Of a DNA stretch of 64,000 nt, positions 24,744 through 35,323 are shown one piece after another. How positions within the stretch are numbered: the stretch's first letter is position 1; every line of letters starts with the position of its first letter. Location: contig NZ_FRCW01000004.1 of the NCBI RefSeq assembly GCF_900143055.1, positions 1-64,000 on the forward strand, read 5' to 3'. The notes below the pieces were generated by a model that saw nothing but the letters and a program-made list of their open reading frames with translations, had not been told where the DNA came from and made no database searches. The DNA comes from Fibrobacter sp. UWR3 (GTDB lineage Bacteria > Fibrobacterota > Fibrobacteria > Fibrobacterales > Fibrobacteraceae). A program made the translations under genes and the position numbers.

Positions 24744-25085
24744 ATGAATTACAAGAATGAAGAAGTTTTCAACCGTGCGTTCCGAAAATTGATGCTTGAA
24801 TTGCGTAAGAACATGCTGTGCTCGCAGACGGCCCTTTCGAAATGTGTAGGTGTTACGCGGCAGGCGATATCGATGATGGAATGCGGCAAGCGGTTGCCTT
24901 CGTTGCAAGGCTTTTGTGAACTTGCCCAGGGGGTGGGGCTGACTCCGGCTCAGCTCATGAACTGGCTGGAACGGATTTGCGAGGTGGAATCCAATGCTGC
25001 AAGGCCAGATGTCAGGAATATAAATATGGCTTTGGAGTATGTGAGAAACGCGAAAGAGAGCGCAAACTCGGCAAAATGCGTATAA
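24744..25085 (+). CDS. Small XRE-family helix-turn-helix regulator
   Basis: A 113-residue DNA-binding protein. Residues about 12-70 form a Cro/C1-type HTH: ELRKNMLCSQTALSKCVGVT, then RQAISMMECGKRLPSLQGFC and ELAQGVGLTPAQLMNWLE. The remaining 40 residues are a helical tail with no recognised domain. The ATG at 24744 is preferred over a GTG 36 bp upstream because the HTH starts directly after it. It has its own promoter and a strong terminator, and it lies 220 bp upstream of groES. Its target is unknown; self-regulation is usual for such stand-alone genes. Confidence 0.85.
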   Translation: MNYKNEEVFNRAFRKLMLELRKNMLCSQTALSKCVGVTRQAISMMECGKRLPSLQGFCELAQGVGLTPAQLMNWLERICEVESNAARPDVRNINMALEYVRNAKESANSAKCV

Positions 25086-25102
25086 TTTTGAAACGTTGCT
25101 AC

Positions 25103-25131
25103 AGAGTGTTTTATTTTTAAACACTCTTTTG
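25103..25131 (+). terminator. Terminator after the HTH gene
   Basis: Perfect 9-bp stem AGAGTGTTT / AAACACTCT with a seven-base T-rich loop, followed by TTTTGCC. Confidence 0.75.
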
Positions 25132-25180
25132 CCTGCTTTTAGGCGATTTGAGGCGCCTTTTTACCATATAAATACAAACA

Positions 25181-25250
25181 TCGTGCCTAAAACTAGGTTT
25201 GGCACACCTTTTGCTAATAATTGGGCGAACAAAAATAGTCCAGTTTGGAC
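25181..25250 (+). promoter_or_regulatory. groESL upstream control region
   Basis: No CIRCE element (TTAGCACTC-N9-GAGTGCTAA) is visible. There are instead an imperfect inverted repeat GTGCC...GGCAC (25183-25205, inner AAA/TTT) and a perfect GTCCA-GTT-TGGAC (25238-25250). The 15-base string ATAGTCCAGTTTGGA (25235-25249) recurs with one change at 44914-44928. The heat-shock control element, if any, may be one of these. Confidence 0.35.
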
Positions 25251-25308
25251 CAAGGTTTAAACAAAGGGCCCCGCGAAAGCGGCCGTCCGCAAAAAAGGAA
25301 AAGTGAAA

Positions 25309-25590
25309 ATGATCAAGCCTTTAGCAGATCGAATCGTTGTCAAGCCGGCAGAAGCCGAACAGAAGACCTCCTCGGGTCTCTTCATTCCGGATAACGCCAA
25401 GGAAAAGCCCATGCAGGGCAAGGTCGTGGCCGTGGGCCCGGGCCGCAAGAACGACAAGGGCGAAATCGTCCCGATGGAAGTCAAGGTGGGCGACGTGGTG
25501 CTCTACGGCAAGTACAGCGGCACCGAAGTCACCGTTGATGGCGAAAACTACCTCATTGTGAAGGAACCGGACGTCATCGCGACGCTCTAA
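25309..25590 (+). CDS. groES: Co-chaperonin GroES
   Basis: The 93-residue heptameric lid of the GroEL chamber. [20 protein letters not shown] is the classic start; the mobile loop region [19 protein letters not shown] and the closing [13 protein letters not shown] are typical. The ATG at 25309 is preceded by AAGGA about 9 bp upstream; an in-frame GTG at 25303 would add two residues. groEL follows 32 bp downstream, forming the usual two-gene operon. Confidence 0.96.
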   Translation: MIKPLADRIVVKPAEAEQKTSSGLFIPDNAKEKPMQGKVVAVGPGRKNDKGEIVPMEVKVGDVVLYGKYSGTEVTVDGENYLIVKEPDVIATL

Positions 25591-25607
25591 TCAAAAAAAG
25601 TTTATAA

Positions 25608-27257
<1,650 letters not shown>

Positions 27258-27312
27258 TAAAGATCGCTGAGCTTGTCGAAGCGCCGATAAAGATTCTCCT
27301 CCTAACAAAAAG

Positions 27313-27344
27313 CACTCGGTTCGAAAGAGCCGGGTGTTTTTTTT
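27313..27344 (+). terminator. groESL terminator
   Basis: Ten-base-pair stem (with two G-T pairs) CACTCGGTTC-GAAA-GAGCCGGGTG, followed by eight T. The TTCGAAAGAGC core is also used by the terminator after tRNA-Asn at 62.2 kb. Confidence 0.88.
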
Positions 27345-27347
27345 GTT

Positions 27348-27980
27348 GCGCTGATATATACTTGGCTTCGGATATGGCTTGCACGCTCACACGATCACTT
27401 CGTTTAAGTGTTCGCTTAGCGAGCCATATTCCTTCGCCAAGAATAAGCGAGGGCTCCGGCAGAAATTTGTTTATTGCTATGACGCAAAAAACGGGATGTG
27501 TATACCGGGAGGAAAACCTTGTGACTGTTAGTCCCTGCGGTTTTCCTTTAAACTGCAGTTCTCTATTTAGGGGGAGGGATGCTTGAACGAGGTTTATATT
27601 TTGTTGCAGCGCTGATATATACTTGGCTTCGGATATGGCTTGCACGCTCACACGATCACTTCGTTTAAGTGTTCGCTTAGCGAGCCATATTCCTCCGCCA
27701 AAAATATGCGAGGGCTCCGGCGGAAATTTGTTTATTGCTATGACGCAAAAAACGGGATGTGTATATCGGGAGGAAAACCTTGTGACTGTTAGTCCCTGCG
27801 GTTTTCCGTTAAACTGCAGTTCTCTATTTAGGGGGAGGGATGCTTGAACGAGGTTTATATTTTGTTGCAGCGCTGATATATACTTGGCTCCGGATATGGC
27901 TTGCACGCTCACACGATCACTTCGTTTAAGTGTTCGCTTAGCGAGCCATATTCCTTCGCCAAGAATAAGCGAGGACTCCG
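27348..27980. repeat. Tandem 261-bp repeats (two full copies and a partial third)
   Basis: Copies start at 27348, 27609 and 27870. The first two differ at only a few positions. The third follows the first about 105 bp and then diverges at the AAGAATAAGCGAGG segment. Each full copy contains a GGATATGGCT...AGCCATATTCC inverted repeat with a long loop, and a GGAAAACC...GGTTTTCC hairpin with a 20-base loop. The unit is a multiple of three, so frames stay open across it on both strands, but no frame has a credible start or protein family. This is the first part of a 1,039-bp gene-free gap. Confidence 0.85.
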
Positions 27981-28010
27981 GTCCTCTGGGAGAATGCGTT
28001 GCGCCGTTTG

Positions 28011-28131
28011 GCAGACCAAACTGGTCACAGTTTGTAATTTGGTCTGCTGAAATAGCTTTTGCTTGTGGTAAAAGTATGCGTTTTTGTGTTTTGGGCAGAC
28101 CAAAACGGACGCTTACCTTCATTTGGTCTGC
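28011..28131. repeat. Pair of 37-bp inverted-repeat units (GCAGACCAAA ... TTTGGTCTGC)
   Basis: Two units, 28011-28047 and 28095-28131, each have 10-bp arms GCAGACCAAA and TTTGGTCTGC around 17 bp of different sequence. They start exactly 84 bp apart, and both are followed by TGAAA. The design (constant arms, constant loop length, variable contents, regular spacing) parallels the array at 7.8-8.1 kb but with another arm sequence. Confidence 0.8.
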
Positions 28132-28166
28132 TGAAAATGGAATTTACACTTGATGAGAGCTTCTTT

Positions 28167-28214
28167 TTACTGTAAATTGCGCTGCAGCACTTCGCACTTC
28201 TCGCGCTTCCTGTT
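28167..28214 (-). pseudogene. Relic of a diverged tgt 3' end
   Basis: Read on the minus strand, this segment encodes NRKREKCEVLQRNLQ and a stop. The intact tgt gene 82 bp away ends [15 protein letters not shown] and a stop. Amino acids match at 11 of 15 positions, while codons differ at several synonymous sites (CGC/AGG, TTA/CTC, CAG/CAA, TAA/TAG). It is therefore the tail of a different tgt allele, not a recent copy. The remaining 82 bp up to tgt holds a GGCTCCGCC-type hairpin and no gene. Confidence 0.75.
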
Positions 28215-28296
28215 TGATGCCTTGCTTATCGCAAGGCATATTAGACAAGGGAAGGCTCCGCCCTCCCTAACACCCTCCTTTCCCAAAAGCTAATGA

Positions 28297-29513
<1,217 letters not shown>

Positions 29514-29533
29514 AAGACTTGTAACCTTTACGA

Positions 29534-30955
29534 TTAGAAGTTGAACACGGTCTCAACACCGAAGCGGAGAGCGGTGTCGTCATCGTTGTCGCCTATAGGA
29601 ATGTCAACCATACCGAAGGCGGTGATGTCGAGGTTCTCGACCGGAGTCAGGTAGAGACGGCCACCGACGTCGATGGTCTTGGTGTCGTCGCGATCGTCGT
29701 CGAGGGTGTTGGTGTGGAATTCAACCGGGATACCGAACTTCATGAAGCCACCGACCTTGAGGGCGGGTTCTGCATACACGAAGAAGTATTCAGGAATTTC
29801 GGTAGACCAAGCATCACTAGCCGGAGCGTCGGTGTCGCTGATGAATGCGTAGAAGAAGGTGGTCTTGATCTGGAACATGGCCACGTCGAAGCTGGGTTCA
29901 GCCAAGATAGCGTGGGCGGTAGAGGTCCAATCCTGACCGTCGACGATGTCTTCGTCATCCAGGAGGTAGTCAGCATGGAAGCCGTACACAGCGCGGAAGC
30001 TGAAGCCACCGATGTTGATGCCAGCGTCGATACCGGCATGCAGTTCGTTGTGCTGTTCCTGCTGGTAGCTCTTGTAGTCGAAGAACGGACGCAGGTGCTG
30101 ACCGGCGTAGTCGAATTCGTATGCCACGTGAGCATTGTAGACCTTGCAGCCTTCATCTTCGGCCGGGTCGCCCCAAGCGCAACGATCGTTAGCGCCACGG
30201 CCGAAGCCGAAGCCGAGTTCGAGACCGGCGAGGTCAATCTGCAGACCGCGAATGTCGTGTTCCTTCATACCGGCGGCATTGTACTGCGGATCATCGTAGC
30301 CGTAGTAGGCCTTGAATGCACCTTCCGTGAAGGTGAGGTCACCGAACTTCACAGCAAAGAAGTCGGCGGGCTTGTACTGGACGAATGCACCGTTGTAGCC
30401 GACACCCGGATTGTCAATCGGGCCGTCAGCTTCGAGACCGACGTGTGCAGACCACTTGTCGTTGAACTTCACGTCGATATTGAAGTCGAAGGTGGTCCAG
30501 TAGCTGTGGTTGAAGTCGTCGTCGTTGAGGACGTCGCCAGAGTAAATATCGAATTCGGCAGAACCGGAGAACTTCACTTCCATCTGGGCGGCGGAGGTTT
30601 CTTCGTTCATGCTGGCCTTGAGCATCGCGAAAGCGTTGCCGGCAGCGTTAGCAACTTCACCCGGATTGGTGTTTTCGGCCGGCTTGGCATCTTCGGCCTT
30701 CTTGGCTTCTTCAGCAGCCTTGGCCTCTTCGGCCTTCTTGGCTTCTTCAGCAGCCTTGGCCTCTTCGGCCTTCTTGGCTTCTTCAGCGGCCTTGGCCTCT
30801 TCAGCCTTCTTGGCTTCTTCGGCAGCCTTCACGGAATCAGCCGGGGCGGCAGCCTGTTCTGCGGGAGCCGCAGCCGGAGCGGCGGCAGGAGCCTGGGCAA
30901 ACGCACCAGCGGCAGCGAGGCCGAGCACGATTGCGGAGAGCGTCATCTTCTTCAT
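29534..30955 (-). CDS. Porin-like outer-membrane protein with Ala/Glu/Lys repeat linker
   Basis: A 473-residue protein with a clear signal peptide (MKKMTLSAIVLGLAAAGAFA). Next comes an Ala-Pro segment and then 11-residue repeats of the EEAKKAEEAKA type (about residues 45-100), likely a coiled coil or periplasmic linker to peptidoglycan. From about residue 130 the sequence alternates polar and aromatic residues, as in a 16-18-strand beta barrel, with many acidic turns. It ends in FGVETVFNF, a C-terminal Phe suited to BAM recognition. The start at 30955 has AAGGAGA upstream. Strong codon bias suggests an abundant envelope protein. The solute is unknown. Confidence 0.72.
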   Translation of the reverse strand: MKKMTLSAIVLGLAAAGAFAQAPAAAPAAAPAEQAAAPADSVKAAEEAKKAEEAKAAEEAKKAEEAKAAEEAKKAEEAKAAEEAKKAEDAKPAENTNPGEVANAAGNAFAMLKASMNEETSAAQMEVKFSGSAEFDIYSGDVLNDDDFNHSYWTTFDFNIDVKFNDKWSAHVGLEADGPIDNPGVGYNGAFVQYKPADFFAVKFGDLTFTEGAFKAYYGYDDPQYNAAGMKEHDIRGLQIDLAGLELGFGFGRGANDRCAWGDPAEDEGCKVYNAHVAYEFDYAGQHLRPFFDYKSYQQEQHNELHAGIDAGINIGGFSFRAVYGFHADYLLDDEDIVDGQDWTSTAHAILAEPSFDVAMFQIKTTFFYAFISDTDAPASDAWSTEIPEYFFVYAEPALKVGGFMKFGIPVEFHTNTLDDDRDDTKTIDVGGRLYLTPVENLDITAFGMVDIPIGDNDDDTALRFGVETVFNF

Positions 30956-31069
30956 TTGTGTCTCCTTGGAAGAGATTGGTTTTGTGTTAACAGGTGTAAA
31001 TTTAGTTAGGTTTGCCCCCCTTTGGCACATATTTTCTCAAAAAAAATGAAGAAATGTATTATTTTTGTA

Positions 31070-31118
31070 GCATTTTGCAGTTATGACGTGTTTTATGTCA
31101 CGGAAAGTGGCAAAATGC
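31070..31118. promoter_or_regulatory. Nested palindromes between the porin and acyltransferase genes
   Basis: GCATTTTGC (31070-31078) and GCAAAATGC (31110-31118) form a perfect 9-bp inverted repeat. Inside it lies CGTGT-TTTATG-TCACG (31087-31102), a CRP/FNR-format site. The region is between divergent starts at 30955 and 31168 and could control either gene. Confidence 0.45.
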
Positions 31119-31167
31119 ATTTTTTACAATATGTATATTTGCTCGTAACTCGTTGAGTAGGTTAGAG

Positions 31168-32184
31168 ATGCGTGAATCTTCCGACAGGCTGGAGTGGATT
31201 TCTTTTTTGCAGGTTTTTGCCATCATCCTGGTGGTAATCGGGCACTCTTTTTACCATCACGAGGACAACATCGTGTATGAGTGGATATACTCGTTCCACA
31301 TGCCGCTTTTCTTCTTTATTTCGGGCCACCTTCTGCACGTTTCGGTAAAGCGTTCCGGCAAGCCCTTGGGCCAATACTTTGGGCTGCGCGCCCTTGCAAA
31401 AAAGGCGAGGCGGTTGCTGTTGCCCTACTGGCTCATCAGTTCGCTCGTATTTGTCCCGAAGGCGTTTCTCGGGAATTTCGCGGGTCGTGAGGTCGATTTC
31501 TCGTGGGCGGGGTACGCGCACATGCTCTTCTACCCGAACGACAACGTCATTTCCATATACTGGTTCCTGCCGACCTTGTTCCTCGTGTTCTGCATTGCGT
31601 ATGTGGGCGGGAAGGTTTCGCTGGTGCTAAAGTCGCGCTACTGGATTCTGCCGGTGTTGGTGGCGTCGTATTTTCTGGCGATTTTTTTTCCGAGATATTC
31701 TTTAGAAATCCTGAACTATCCCGGAGTTATCGCCTTCCTGTTCTATTTCGTGTTGGGTTACGCGTTTGATGTGGAGTTTGTTCGTGCCCAGCTGCTGAAG
31801 GATAACCGCGTGAAGCCTGTCCCTGCAATGGCCTTCGGCGTAGTGATGTGTATGGCGTTCTACGTGTATCCCGGGCATGACTGGAACCATCCGTTCTACG
31901 GGTTTACGGGAATCATAATGAGCCTGTGCCTCGCGGGGCTTTACTGCCAGATGGGGCTGCGGTTCTTTAGGCCTTTCTACGGTTCAACGTATGCGATATA
32001 CCTGTTCTCGTGGTTTTTCCAGGTGGCAAGCCAGCAGGTGTTTCTTTCGGTTACGGGGGCGCACTGGGGGGTCGGGTCTGCGCTCGCCATGGTGACCGGA
32101 TTCTTCGGGCCGTTCACGATATTCAAGTTGTGGGCGTACCTGTCGGCTCGTATTGCCGCAAAGCGCGGTACTGCGGGCCGCTAA
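31168..32184 (+). CDS. Membrane acyltransferase (acyltransferase 3 family)
   Basis: A 338-residue polytopic inner-membrane protein with about ten hydrophobic segments. The start MRESSDRLEWISFLQVFAII and the following VVIGHSFYHHEDNIVYEWIY, FHMPLFFFISGHLL pattern, with the conserved His of the first helix, is typical of OafA/NodX-type acyltransferases, which O-acylate cell-surface glycans. A region with AKKARRLLLPYWLISSL matches the family. The ATG at 31168 is chosen over a TTG at 31153. The substrate is unknown. A terminator shared with the tRNA follows. Confidence 0.85.
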   Translation: MRESSDRLEWISFLQVFAIILVVIGHSFYHHEDNIVYEWIYSFHMPLFFFISGHLLHVSVKRSGKPLGQYFGLRALAKKARRLLLPYWLISSLVFVPKAFLGNFAGREVDFSWAGYAHMLFYPNDNVISIYWFLPTLFLVFCIAYVGGKVSLVLKSRYWILPVLVASYFLAIFFPRYSLEILNYPGVIAFLFYFVLGYAFDVEFVRAQLLKDNRVKPVPAMAFGVVMCMAFYVYPGHDWNHPFYGFTGIIMSLCLAGLYCQMGLRFFRPFYGSTYAIYLFSWFFQVASQQVFLSVTGAHWGVGSALAMVTGFFGPFTIFKLWAYLSARIAAKRGTAGR

Positions 32185-32202
32185 ACGCAATTGTTCAGGT
32201 AA

Positions 32203-32235
32203 AAAGAAACCCCAGTCTTTCGACTGGGTTTCTTT
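32203..32235. terminator. Bidirectional terminator between the acyltransferase gene and tRNA-Leu
   Basis: AAAGAAACCCCAGTC-TTTC-GACTGGGTTTCTTT, a long stem with one bulged C, lies between convergent transcripts, with A/T runs on both sides. Confidence 0.8.
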
Positions 32236-32236
32236 C

Positions 32237-32320
32237 TGCGGTCGGACAGACTTGAACTGTCATGGGATCGCTCCCACTAGCACCTCAAGCTAGCGTGTCT
32301 ACCAATTCCACCACGACCGC
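32237..32320 (-). tRNA. tRNA-Leu (anticodon GAG)
   Basis: On the minus strand the gene starts GCGGTCGTGGTGGAATTGG and ends with the complementary acceptor and discriminator A. The anticodon stem CTAGC/GCTAG encloses TTGAGGT, giving anticodon GAG (reads CUC/CUU). A long variable arm typical of class II tRNA-Leu is present (GTGGGAGCGATCCCAT), as is TTCAAGT in the T loop. CCA is not encoded. Confidence 0.95.
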
Positions 32321-32409
32321 GTGGTCCTTAGCGGAACGGCAACAAATTTAGATTGATTTGTGCCGTTTGTAAAGGGGTAGGGGTGAAAATTTTTGAAAAA
32401 AATCAAAAA

Positions 32410-33771
32410 TTAAACGCCCGCGACCAGCTTGTCGAACACCTGCCCGCGCACCTTGTAGTTCTTGAACAGGCCAAAGCTTGCGCAGGCGGGGCTCATGATG
32501 ACGGTCCCGCCCTTGCCTATGGCTAGGCTGTCGGCAAAGGCTTCCTCGAGGGTGGGGAAGATTTTTGCCGTGATACCCGCGGAATCGAGCCCGGCCTGCT
32601 TCAGGGAATCAAGCATGCGTTCGGCGGTGGCGCCGATGAGGGCGATGCGCTTGAGGTTCGGGCGCTCCTTCACGAGGATGTTCGAGAGCTCGGTAAAGTC
32701 GGCGTTCTTCTCGGAACCGCCGAGGATAAGCGCGAAGGGGCGCGTCATACTGGCAGTCGCGGCGATCGTCGCGTCGGGGCGGGTGGCGTAACTGTCGTTG
32801 AAGAATTCAATCCCGTTCTTTTCGCCCTTGAATTCCATACGGAAGGGGAGGGTTTCGTAGGTCTTGAGCGCCTGGAACGCGTCGGCCACCCGAATCCCGA
32901 GTGCCTTGCACGCGAGGGTCGCCGCCGCCATGTTTTCCAGCTGGTAGATGCCGCGCACCTTGCAGTCCGCAAGGTACAGCTTCTCGCTGTCGATGGCGAG
33001 GGTGGCGCCTTCAATCACGGCGTCCCCGTCACCGGCACCGTCGCCATCGGCGTGGCATACGGCATACTTTGTGCCGGCAGGGCTTTCCCCCGCAATTTTT
33101 GCCGAGGGTGCGGCATCCTTCAAGTACACGCAGGTCCCGGCACGCTTCTGCCAACGCACCAGGTTGGCCTTCGCGTCCCGGTATTCTTCCACGCTCTTGT
33201 GCCAGTCCAGGTGCTCGGTCGAAACGCGCAGCACAACGCCCACATCGGGCGAAAGCGAGAGAGTCATCAGCTGGAAACTCGAAAGTTCGAGAATGCTAAT
33301 GCGGTCGGGCGTCTCTGTCTCGAGCAGGTCGAGCGCCGGCACGCCGAAGTTCCCGCCGATTTCGTTCTCTACGCCGCATTTCGTCAAGATGTGGCTAATC
33401 ATGCTCACGGTCGAGCCCTTTCCGAGCGTTCCCGTTACGCCTACGACCTTCTTGGATTTAGTTTGTTCTAAAAACAGCTGGATCTGGCTCGTCATGATGC
33501 CGCCGTTCATCTGGAACTTGAACAGGTCCTGGCTCATGGGGTAAACGCCCGCGGAGCGCACGACGGTCACGCAGTCCTTGAGTCCGTCCAGGTAGCCTTC
33601 ACCGCTGAATGTTTTTACGTTCACTCCCGCGGGAACTTCCGGCAAGTTTACTGGGTTCTTGTCCATTACGACAATGTCTTTGACGCCACTGCGAACCAGG
33701 TAATTGAATGTGCTCTGGCCCTCGACTCCAAAGCCGAGAACGCCTACGGGTGCGACCAATGTGTTCTGCAT
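32410..33771 (-). CDS. murD: UDP-N-acetylmuramoyl-L-alanine--D-glutamate ligase
   Basis: A 453-residue ATP-dependent Mur ligase adding D-glutamate to UDP-MurNAc-L-Ala in the cytoplasm. The N-terminal Rossmann-like segment is APVGVLGFGVEGQSTFNYLV, and the ATP loop is VVGVTGTLGKGSTVSMISHI, a variant of the usual TGTNGKT with Gly-Ser after the lysine. The central NDSYATRPDATIAA matches the Mur ligase C-domain entry (NDSKATN in others), and ILGGSEKNADF is the following strand. The start at 33771 has AGAGG upstream; the open frame above it runs into a heptad-repeat leader. No other mur genes are nearby. Confidence 0.92.
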   Translation of the reverse strand: MQNTLVAPVGVLGFGVEGQSTFNYLVRSGVKDIVVMDKNPVNLPEVPAGVNVKTFSGEGYLDGLKDCVTVVRSAGVYPMSQDLFKFQMNGGIMTSQIQLFLEQTKSKKVVGVTGTLGKGSTVSMISHILTKCGVENEIGGNFGVPALDLLETETPDRISILELSSFQLMTLSLSPDVGVVLRVSTEHLDWHKSVEEYRDAKANLVRWQKRAGTCVYLKDAAPSAKIAGESPAGTKYAVCHADGDGAGDGDAVIEGATLAIDSEKLYLADCKVRGIYQLENMAAATLACKALGIRVADAFQALKTYETLPFRMEFKGEKNGIEFFNDSYATRPDATIAATASMTRPFALILGGSEKNADFTELSNILVKERPNLKRIALIGATAERMLDSLKQAGLDSAGITAKIFPTLEEAFADSLAIGKGGTVIMSPACASFGLFKNYKVRGQVFDKLVAGV

Positions 33772-33815
33772 ATTAGATACCTCTGGAGAAAAAGGTAGAA
33801 AAGGGTGCGTAATTT

Positions 33816-33927
33816 GAAATGTGTGGTGTGAGGTGTGTAATGAGAGTTGTTTAATATGAAATGTGGAATGTGTAATGACTAATTCCAAATTCTACATCTC
33901 TCATCTCGCACTCCACATTTTCATTAC
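33816..33927. repeat. Heptad-periodic leader upstream of murD
   Basis: Sixteen consecutive 7-bp words can be read without a slip: GAAATGT, GTGGTGT, GAGGTGT, GTAATGA, GAGTTGT, TTAATAT, GAAATGT, GGAATGT, GTAATGA, CTAATTC, CAAATTC, TACATCT, CTCATCT, CGCACTC, CACATTT, TCATTAC. The second half is built of words that are reverse complements of the first half, so the element is both heptad-periodic and inverted. It makes up much of the 252-bp gap between secG and murD. The rest holds a GGCCCTAGGGGCC palindrome and a CCCGC...GCGG hairpin. Confidence 0.78.
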
Positions 33928-34023
33928 GCCTTCGACGCAATGAAAAATCCACCCCGCAAAAATGCAGGGCGGACTTCAATATGCGGTCAGGTTGGCTAGG
34001 CCCTAGGGGCCAGTCTACCAAAC

Positions 34024-34437
34024 TTATTCAGCAGCCGGAGCCGGGACTTCGGTGGCTGGTGCGGCGTCAGCAGCGGGGGCTGCAGGTGCATCGACTGCCG
34101 GAGCGGCGAAGTCACCCGGGAGAGCCGGGACCGGAGCCTGCTGTTGGGCTGCGTTTTCGCGAGTCGCCTTCTGCATGGCAGATTCTTCGACCGTAACGTT
34201 CTTCTTCGCGGTGATGAGGCCGAGAGCGAACACGACGATGAAGAAGATGACAGCTACGACACGGGTCAGCTTCTGGATGAAGGTGGCAGCACCTGCTGTA
34301 GAGAATGCCGACTGGGAGGTCATGCCGCCGAGCCCTGCGAGGCCGCCCATCTTGTCGTTCTGCACGAGAACGAGGAGGGAGAGGAACAGGCAGAGGAACA
34401 CGTGGATGACGATGAGAACCCAAAAGAGTGTTGTCAT
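34024..34437 (-). CDS. secG: Preprotein translocase subunit SecG
   Basis: A 137-residue inner-membrane component of SecYEG. The first membrane helix (TTLFWVLIVIHVFLCLFLSL) is followed by the conserved cytosolic loop VQNDKMGGLAGLGGMTSQSA and by the second helix (VVAVIFFIVVFALGLITA). The C-terminal 50 residues are an Ala/Pro/Glu-rich tail not found in short SecG proteins. It lies 27 bp after tpiA; the tpiA-secG order is common in many bacteria. A ribosome-binding site AAGGAATCGTCACC lies just before the ATG. Confidence 0.92.
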   Translation of the reverse strand: MTTLFWVLIVIHVFLCLFLSLLVLVQNDKMGGLAGLGGMTSQSAFSTAGAATFIQKLTRVVAVIFFIVVFALGLITAKKNVTVEESAMQKATRENAAQQQAPVPALPGDFAAPAVDAPAAPAADAAPATEVPAPAAE

Positions 34438-34464
34438 GGTGACGATTCCTTGGTTGGTTGAAAA

Positions 34465-35226
34465 TTACTTGGCTTCGGCAGCGTCGATGATTTCCTTGAA
34501 GGTGTTGGCCTTGAGACCTGCACCGCCAATGAGACCGCCGTCGATGTCCTTCTGGGCGAGGAGGCCTGCTGCGTTGGCGCCCTTCATGGAGCCACCGTAC
34601 TGGATGCGCATGCCTTCGGCAACAGCTTCACCGTAGATTTCCTTGACAACGGAGCGAGCGTAGGCCTGGGTGTCCTGAGCCTGTTCGTCGGTAGCGGTAA
34701 CGCCAGTACCGATTGCCCAAACCGGTTCGTAAGCGAGAACGCACTTGGCGGCGTCTTCGGCAGAAACGTCCTTGAAGGCGCCCTTGATCTGGAGGCCGAG
34801 GACTTCCTTCAGGATGCCGCCGTTGCGCTGGTCGAGGGTTTCGCCAATGCAGATGATCGGCTTCAGACCGGCTTCGAGGGTCTTCTTGACCTTGAGGTTC
34901 ACCGTTTCGTCAGTTTCGTGGAAGTACTGGCGCTGTTCGGAGTGGCCGATGATGATGTATTCGGCGCCGATTTCCTTGACCATGTCAACGGAGACCTTAC
35001 CGGTGAATGCGCCCTGGTCCTTCCAGTGGATGTCCTGGATGGCGAGCTTCACGTTGGTACCCTTGATGACGTCGGCGACCTTGGCGGCAGCGAGGTAAGT
35101 CGGGGCGATGACCACTTCGGTCTTCTTCACGTCCTTGACGGCTTCCACGATATCCTTAGCGAGCTGAATGGATTCGCTAACGGTCTTGTTCATCTTCCAG
35201 TTACCAGCAATGATATACTGACGCAT
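34465..35226 (-). CDS. tpiA: Triosephosphate isomerase
   Basis: A 253-residue glycolytic TIM-barrel enzyme interconverting dihydroxyacetone phosphate and glyceraldehyde-3-phosphate. Catalytic residues are visible: Lys in IAGNWKMNKTVSE, His in IIIGHSEQRQYFHE, Glu in VLAYEPVWAIGTGVTAT, and the phosphate-binding YGGSMKGANA and GGLIGGAGL. Strong codon bias indicates high expression. AAGGAGTTAATT precedes the ATG. It forms an operon with secG. Confidence 0.97.
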   Translation of the reverse strand: MRQYIIAGNWKMNKTVSESIQLAKDIVEAVKDVKKTEVVIAPTYLAAAKVADVIKGTNVKLAIQDIHWKDQGAFTGKVSVDMVKEIGAEYIIIGHSEQRQYFHETDETVNLKVKKTLEAGLKPIICIGETLDQRNGGILKEVLGLQIKGAFKDVSAEDAAKCVLAYEPVWAIGTGVTATDEQAQDTQAYARSVVKEIYGEAVAEGMRIQYGGSMKGANAAGLLAQKDIDGGLIGGAGLKANTFKEIIDAAEAK

Positions 35227-35323
35227 AATTAACTCCTTGAGAGGTTTAAAATTTAACGGGCGTAAATGTAGAAAAATTTATGGATTTGGGGAGGTAGGGT
35301 GGTGTTTTTAGGCTCCGAATATG

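Noticed and set aside
25086-25308. CIRCE element before groES
   Set aside because: Neither TTAGCACTC nor GAGTGCTAA is present. The inverted repeats seen there do not fit the HrcA consensus.
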